Source of the DNA: an uncultured Clostridium sp.
GTDB taxonomy: Bacteria; Bacillota; Clostridia; Clostridiales; Clostridiaceae
DNA: 64,000 bases
NCBI RefSeq assembly: GCF_900769625.1
Contig: NZ_CAAGHK010000014.1
Location: 1 to 64,000 of the forward strand
Reading direction: 5' to 3'
Shown here piece after piece: positions 59,786 through 64,000 of this stretch. The notes below the pieces were generated by a model. It did no database searches, was not told the origin of the DNA, and saw only the letters and a program-made list of their open reading frames with translations. Position 1 is the stretch's first letter, and each line of letters opens with the position of its first letter. Both the position numbers and the translations under genes were made by a program.

Positions 59786-59921
59786 ATAATAATTGAAACC
59801 AGGGAAGTCAAAATAATTAGGATTAAGAAATAATAAGTTTTTTAGGTTTTATATAGAGTAAATTGAATCAGTGATTGCTTGATAAATAGGTAGTTATAAT
59901 TTGTTTTAAATTTATAAAAAA

Positions 59922-59953
59922 CTGATGATAGTTCATTAATGAACTATCATCAG
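59922..59953. terminator. bidirectional terminator between pckA and asnS
   Basis: Perfect 32-base palindrome CTGATGATAGTTCATT plus its complement, with A-rich and T-rich flanks serving both convergent genes. Confidence 0.9.
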
Positions 59954-59969
59954 CTTTAAATTATATTTT

Positions 59970-61364
59970 CTAGAATTCAGAAGTTCCAGGAGTTCTAGGG
60001 AATGGTATTACGTCTCTGATATTAGTCATGCCAGTGATGTACATGATTAATCTTTCGAACCCTAAACCAAATCCAGCATGTTTAGTTTCTCCGTATTTTC
60101 TTAATTCTAAGTACCACCAGTAATCTTCTTTAGCAAGACCTAATTCAGCCATTCTAGCTTCTAAAACGTCAAGTCTTTCTTCTCTTTGGCTTCCTCCGAT
60201 GATTTCACCGATTCCAGGAACTAAAAGATCTGTTGCAGCAACAGTCTTCTTGTCATCGTTAAGTCTCATGTAGAATGCTTTGATATCCTTTGGATAATCA
60301 GTTACAAATAGAGGTTTCTTGAAGTGTTCTTCAGTAAGATATCTTTCATGTTCTGTTTGTAAATCGATTCCCCAAGATACAGGATAATCAAATTCTTTTC
60401 CACATTTTGCTAAGATTTCAACAGCTTCAGTATAAGTTACTCTAGCAAAATCAGAGGAAACAACGTGGTTTAATCTTTCTAATAATCCTTTATCAACGAA
60501 TGAATTGAAGAACTGCATTTCTTCTGGACATTCATCCATTACATATTTGATTACATATTTAAGCATTGCTTCTGCAAGTTCCATATCATCTTCTAAGTCA
60601 GCAAAAGCTATTTCAGGTTCTATCATCCAGAATTCAGCAGCATGTCTAGTAGTATTAGAGTTTTCAGCTCTGAATGTTGGTCCGAATGTATAGATGTTTC
60701 TGAAAGCTAAAGCAAAACATTCACCATTTAACTGACCAGAAACAGTAAGGTTAGTTTCTTTACCAAAGAAATCTTTAGTGTAATCTACTTCACCTTCTTT
60801 AGTTAGTTCTGGAGTTTTTGGATCTAATGTTGTAACTCTGAACATTTCTCCAGCGCCTTCACAGTCACTTCCAGTTATAATTGGAGTATGTGTATATACA
60901 AAGTTCTGTTCTTGGAAGAATTTATGTATTGCATAAGCTGCAACAGAACGAACTCTGAAAGTTGCAGAGAAGGCATTACTTCTTGGTCTTAAGTGAGCAA
61001 TAGTTCTTAAATATTCAAAAGTGTGTCTTTTCTTTTGTAGAGGATAGTCTGAGTTTGACATACCTTCAATAATTACTTCTTTTGCTTTTATTTCAAATGG
61101 TTGTTTTGCTTCAGGTGTTGCAACTAAAGTTCCAACTACAGTAAGAGATGAACTTATAGGTAATTTAGATATTTCTTTGAAGTTATCTAATTTTTCATCA
61201 AATACTACCTGGATGTTTTTGAAGAATGAACCATCATTGATTTCTATGAATCCGAAAGCATTAGATGCTCTTAAAGTTCTGATCCATCCTGAAATTGTTA
61301 CGTCCTTTGATAAGAAATCATCAGTATTTCTATAAAGGCTTCTAATTAATGTTGACTTTGCCAT
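59970..61364 (-). CDS. asnS: asparaginyl-tRNA synthetase
   Basis: Class II enzyme charging tRNA-Asn. 464 residues: N-terminal OB-fold anticodon-binding domain (VTISGWIRTLRASNAFGFIEINDGS), linker, then catalytic motifs: motif 2 FRAENSNTTRHAAEFWMIEPEIAF, DYPKDIKAFYMRLNDD, and motif 3 HAGFGLGFERLIMYITG. The ending TNIRDVIPFPRTPG is typical of AsnRS rather than AspRS. TGGAGGTCA upstream. Unlike ileS and metG, no T-box leader is seen in the 290 bases upstream. Confidence 0.96.
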   Translation of the reverse strand: MAKSTLIRSLYRNTDDFLSKDVTISGWIRTLRASNAFGFIEINDGSFFKNIQVVFDEKLDNFKEISKLPISSSLTVVGTLVATPEAKQPFEIKAKEVIIEGMSNSDYPLQKKRHTFEYLRTIAHLRPRSNAFSATFRVRSVAAYAIHKFFQEQNFVYTHTPIITGSDCEGAGEMFRVTTLDPKTPELTKEGEVDYTKDFFGKETNLTVSGQLNGECFALAFRNIYTFGPTFRAENSNTTRHAAEFWMIEPEIAFADLEDDMELAEAMLKYVIKYVMDECPEEMQFFNSFVDKGLLERLNHVVSSDFARVTYTEAVEILAKCGKEFDYPVSWGIDLQTEHERYLTEEHFKKPLFVTDYPKDIKAFYMRLNDDKKTVAATDLLVPGIGEIIGGSQREERLDVLEARMAELGLAKEDYWWYLELRKYGETKHAGFGLGFERLIMYITGMTNIRDVIPFPRTPGTSEF

Positions 61365-61655
61365 AATATATGACCTCCATTATTCATGATTAATTTCACA
61401 GATTTTATGAAAAAATTTTTCCATAAAACTTATTAAAGATAAAAATTAAATATTATATTCATTAGCACGAGCCAATACAATATTCATAAATGAAATATAG
61501 AGGCAATCTAACTTGAGATTAAATTGCCCAATGTATAATATTACGGTTAATGCTAAATAAATTTTACAATACTTTCTTATTCAATGCAACTTGCCATGTA
61601 CATAAGAACAATATTATTCATAAAGTTATGTACTAATGTATAGATGGACAGCAGA
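61365..61655 (-). other. intergenic region between the phosphoesterase gene and asnS
   Basis: Contains two minus-strand hairpins: GTACATAA / TTATGTAC (about 61598-61630) and GGCAATTTAATC / TTAGATTGCC (about 61500-61530), probable terminators of the phosphoesterase gene with weak T tails. The asnS promoter must lie in the remainder. No T-box sequence was found. Confidence 0.5.
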
Positions 61656-62354
61656 TTATTCTACGCCAGTTTCAAAAGAACGTATTAATTCTTGAGGAAA
61701 ATCAAGCATAGTCATATCTTTAACTACTTTCTTTATTTCATAAGTAACTTCTTTAGTTTTTACTTGAACACCATTAGTTTTATTTATATCTATGATGCAG
61801 TATGTAGGATTTGGTCTGCCAATTTTAGGTTTTCCAACGCTGCCGCAGTTGATAAATAATTTATTTCCAAACTCTTTTGCACAAGGTAGGTGAGTGTGGG
61901 CACTTACAAGTATATCTTCTTTTAATGAATTCATTATTTCTGCTGTGTTTTCAGCATCCTGAAGCATATATTCATTAATCTTATTAGGACTTCCATGGAC
62001 AAATAAAATATTCTTGTCATCAATATTCAAAGAAATAGTAGAAGGCAGATTATTTAGATATATTCTGTTTTCCTCTCTTAATTCATTAACAGCCCAAGGC
62101 ATGGAAAAAGAGTTTATAGGATTTTCTCTTATAAACGAATATTCATTATCTACAACTGAACTATCATAATTGCCTTTAATGCAAAGTATATTACGTCTTC
62201 TTATAGTAGAAACTACTTCATTAGGATGTGGACCGTAACCAACTAAATCTCCTAAGCATATTATTGTATCGACTCTTTCATCATTGATATCTTCTAAAAC
62301 AGTCTTAAGTGCATAAATATTAGCATGAATATCTGATATTACTGCTATTTTCAT
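61656..62354 (-). CDS. calcineurin-like metallophosphoesterase (YfcE/MJ0936-like)
   Basis: 232 residues with the five dinuclear-metal motifs: ISDIHANIYAL, CLGDLVGYGPHPNEV, IKGNYDSSV, LFVHGSPN and SAHTHLP, then INCGSVGKP. Such enzymes hydrolyse cyclic nucleotides or other phosphodiesters; the substrate is not known. GGGAGGATT lies before the ATG. Transcribed away from the aminopeptidase gene. Confidence 0.92.
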   Translation of the reverse strand: MKIAVISDIHANIYALKTVLEDINDERVDTIICLGDLVGYGPHPNEVVSTIRRRNILCIKGNYDSSVVDNEYSFIRENPINSFSMPWAVNELREENRIYLNNLPSTISLNIDDKNILFVHGSPNKINEYMLQDAENTAEIMNSLKEDILVSAHTHLPCAKEFGNKLFINCGSVGKPKIGRPNPTYCIIDINKTNGVQVKTKEVTYEIKKVVKDMTMLDFPQELIRSFETGVE

Positions 62355-62550
62355 AAGTTAATCCTCCCTAAACGCATAAGTATTATGTCATTGAACAAAT
62401 CAAATTTATTCTAAATTTACAATTATAAATATATTATATCATTCATGGTTAAAGTAAGAATATGATTTTTATCTGAAAAGTTATATAATAAGGAAAAATA
62501 TTATAATTAAGTATTTGATAGATTTACGATATAAGAGGAGGCTGTATATA

Positions 62551-63627
62551 ATGAAAAAACAGAGAGTTTTGAATGTTATAAGAGAAATGGAGAAATTAGG
62601 TTTATCTCAAATGTTGGTATCATCTCAGGCATCAATTTATTATCTTACTGGAAAATGGATTTCTGCTGGAGAGAGAATGATAGCACTTTATTTAAATAAG
62701 AATGGACAACATAAATTTATAGTGAATAAGCTATTCCCAATAGAAGAAGATCTGGGAGTTGAAATAATATGGTACAAAGACAGTGATGATTCAATGAAGA
62801 TTTTAAGTGGAATCGTAAATAAGGATGAAGCGTTAGGCATTGATAAATTCTGGCCTGCACAATATATCATAAGATTAATGGAACTTAATGCAGTTAAGGG
62901 ATTTGTCAATTCATCAGGAATAATTGATGAACTAAGAATGGTTAAAGATGAGGAAGAAAAGAATCTGATGAGAGAATCATCTAAAATAAATGATAGAGTT
63001 ATGAGAGTTCTTCAAGATGAACTTAAAGAAGCATATACTGAAAAATATTATGCGAGATTATTAGCTGAAATATACGAAAATGAAGGCGCACAAGGTTTTT
63101 CATTTGATCCAATTCTTGCTTATGGTGAAAATGCTGCCGATCCACATCATGAACCAGATGGAAGCAAACTTAAAAAGGGAGACAGTCTGGTTATAGATAT
63201 CGGAGGAGTATATAATCATTACTGTTCAGACATGACTAGAACTGTTTTTTTTGGTAAAGAGCCAAGTGAAGAACACAGAAAAATATATGAAATAGTCAGA
63301 AGAGCAAATTTAAATGCTATCGCTAAAGTTAAAGAAGGTGTTAAATTCTCAGAAATAGATGCAGCAGCAAGAGATTTAATAACTGAAGAAGGCTATGGTG
63401 AATACTTCACTCATAGAACTGGACATAGTATTGGTTTAGAGATTCATGACAAGGGTGATGTAAGCTCAATAAATCATGCAGAAGTAAAAGAAGGAATGAT
63501 ATTCTCAATAGAACCAGGTATTTATTTACCGGGAAATATCGGTGTCAGAATTGAAGATTTAGTTCTTGTAACTAAGGATGGATGTGAAATTTTAAATTCA
63601 GTTCCAAAAGAAATAACTATAGTTTAA
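62551..63627 (+). CDS. Xaa-Pro peptidase (M24B family)
   Basis: 358 residues from ATG 62551 (AGAGGAGG upstream; a reading from 62515 precedes that site). N-terminal creatinase-like domain (LVSSQASIYYLTGKWISAGERM) and M24 catalytic domain with metal ligands in LVIDIGGVYNHYCSDMTRTVFF, HRTGHSIGLEIHD, FSIEPGIYLPG and GVRIEDLVLVT. The PHHEPDG loop is also typical. Shorter than the paralogue at 30416; the pair probably differs in peptide length preference. Confidence 0.93.
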   Translation: MKKQRVLNVIREMEKLGLSQMLVSSQASIYYLTGKWISAGERMIALYLNKNGQHKFIVNKLFPIEEDLGVEIIWYKDSDDSMKILSGIVNKDEALGIDKFWPAQYIIRLMELNAVKGFVNSSGIIDELRMVKDEEEKNLMRESSKINDRVMRVLQDELKEAYTEKYYARLLAEIYENEGAQGFSFDPILAYGENAADPHHEPDGSKLKKGDSLVIDIGGVYNHYCSDMTRTVFFGKEPSEEHRKIYEIVRRANLNAIAKVKEGVKFSEIDAAARDLITEEGYGEYFTHRTGHSIGLEIHDKGDVSSINHAEVKEGMIFSIEPGIYLPGNIGVRIEDLVLVTKDGCEILNSVPKEITIV

Positions 63628-63635
63628 TTATAATG

Positions 63636-63667
63636 AAGGCTGCTCAGAATTTAATCTGAGCAGCCTT
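63636..63667. terminator. bidirectional terminator between the peptidase gene and murC
   Basis: Perfect 13-bp stem AAGGCTGCTCAGA / TCTGAGCAGCCTT, 6-base loop, with A/T flanks. Confidence 0.92.
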
Positions 63668-63680
63668 TAAATCATTAAGA

Positions 63681-64000
63681 CTATTTATTTTCTAAATACT
63701 TTTCACCTACGATAACTACATCACCAGCACCTACTGTTAATAGAAGATCACCATCAGAAAGTTTAGATTTAACATATTCTAAAGCTTCATCATGTGAATG
63801 TACATTTGTACATTTTACGCCAGTAGCTCTTATTGCATCTCCAAGCTGGTTAGATGATACAAGTCCAGTGTCCTTTTCACGAGCAGCATAAATGTCCATT
63901 AAGATAAGTTCATCACAGTTATTGAAGCAGTGTGTGAATTCATCAAATAATGTTTTAGTTCTAGTATACGTATGAGGCTGGAATACACAGTATACTTTGT
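63681..64000 (-). CDS. murC: UDP-N-acetylmuramate--L-alanine ligase, 3' end (partial)
   Basis: Adds the first alanine to UDP-MurNAc in peptidoglycan synthesis. Only the C-terminal ~105 residues are in the window; the frame is open through the end. VFQPHTYTRTKTLFDEF, LILMDIYAAREKDTG and DLLLTVGAGDVVIVGEKYL are characteristic of the MurC C-terminal domain. The methionine at 63899 is internal. A bidirectional terminator follows the stop codon. Confidence 0.95.
   Translation of the reverse strand, partial: KVYCVFQPHTYTRTKTLFDEFTHCFNNCDELILMDIYAAREKDTGLVSSNQLGDAIRATGVKCTNVHSHDEALEYVKSKLSDGDLLLTVGAGDVVIVGEKYLENK

Noticed and set aside
59970..61364. Call as aspartyl-tRNA synthetase
   Set aside because: The size, the lack of the bacterial GAD insertion domain and the C-terminal ending fit AsnRS.
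61365..61655. T-box leader for asnS
   Set aside because: No GGTGG-type T-box sequence, specifier arrangement or matching terminator could be found on the minus strand.

Overview
The window is AT-rich DNA from an anaerobic, spore-forming Firmicute, most likely Clostridium sensu stricto (species not assignable by eye). The evidence: spore genes (sleC with a Csp-type germination protease, spmAB, a CotH-family kinase), strictly anaerobic enzymes (NrdD/NrdG, several radical SAM proteins, a small ferredoxin), a probable Re-type citrate synthase next to aconitase, T-box and lysine-riboswitch leaders, and strong GGAGG ribosome sites with frequent TTG/GTG starts. There is no rRNA, tRNA, CRISPR array, complete insertion sequence or prophage. 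The first 20 bases are Illumina adapter, so the window begins at an untrimmed contig end inside carB.

Layout. 0-5.4 kb: carB 3' end; a small gene under a consensus promoter with two LexA-type SOS boxes; a decayed HD-GYP gene; a long glutamine synthetase; murI; cyclophilin. 5.4-12.3 kb: DUF3783 and XRE genes, a small membrane protein, then a two-domain Csp-like subtilase and sleC, a germination module. 12.3-17.5 kb: two radical SAM genes, a YkvI-type transporter, a ComB homologue, a DUF2752 membrane protein and a BFD-like [2Fe-2S] protein. 17.8-23.4 kb: a two-component system followed by VTC-domain, DUF4956 and CotH-kinase genes on the same strand, probably one envelope module. 24-34 kb: T-box/ileS, ccpA-like regulator, spmAB, an aminopeptidase P, lysine riboswitch plus NhaC-family transporter. 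34-43 kb: frameshifted aromatic-acid-exporter gene, T-box/metG, a divergent second MetRS, then tatD, yabE-like, rnmV, rsmA (the metS-yabD-yabE-rnmV-ksgA order known from Bacillus, with the second MetRS inserted). 43-50 kb: a charged-repeat protein, lgt with a lipoprotein gene, Mrp/NBP35 ATPase, ferredoxin, and degV-padR behind three regularly spaced operator-like palindromes. 50-58 kb: nrdD and nrdG separated by the citrate synthase and aconitase genes; mpg preceded by a cluster of DnaA-box-like sequences. 58-64 kb: pckA, asnS, a phosphoesterase, a second aminopeptidase P, and the 3' end of murC.

A family of about 100-bp palindromic MITE-like repeats, with ends related to CAATTGAnAGTTGA, occurs four times between 29 and 37.4 kb. 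Three copies lie directly upstream of spmA, metG and the second MetRS; the fourth supplies the stop codon of the frameshifted exporter gene. The best candidates for new biology are the SOS-controlled small gene, the tandem Csp protease with two intact triads, the VTC/DUF4956/CotH module, and the second MetRS with altered active-site signatures.
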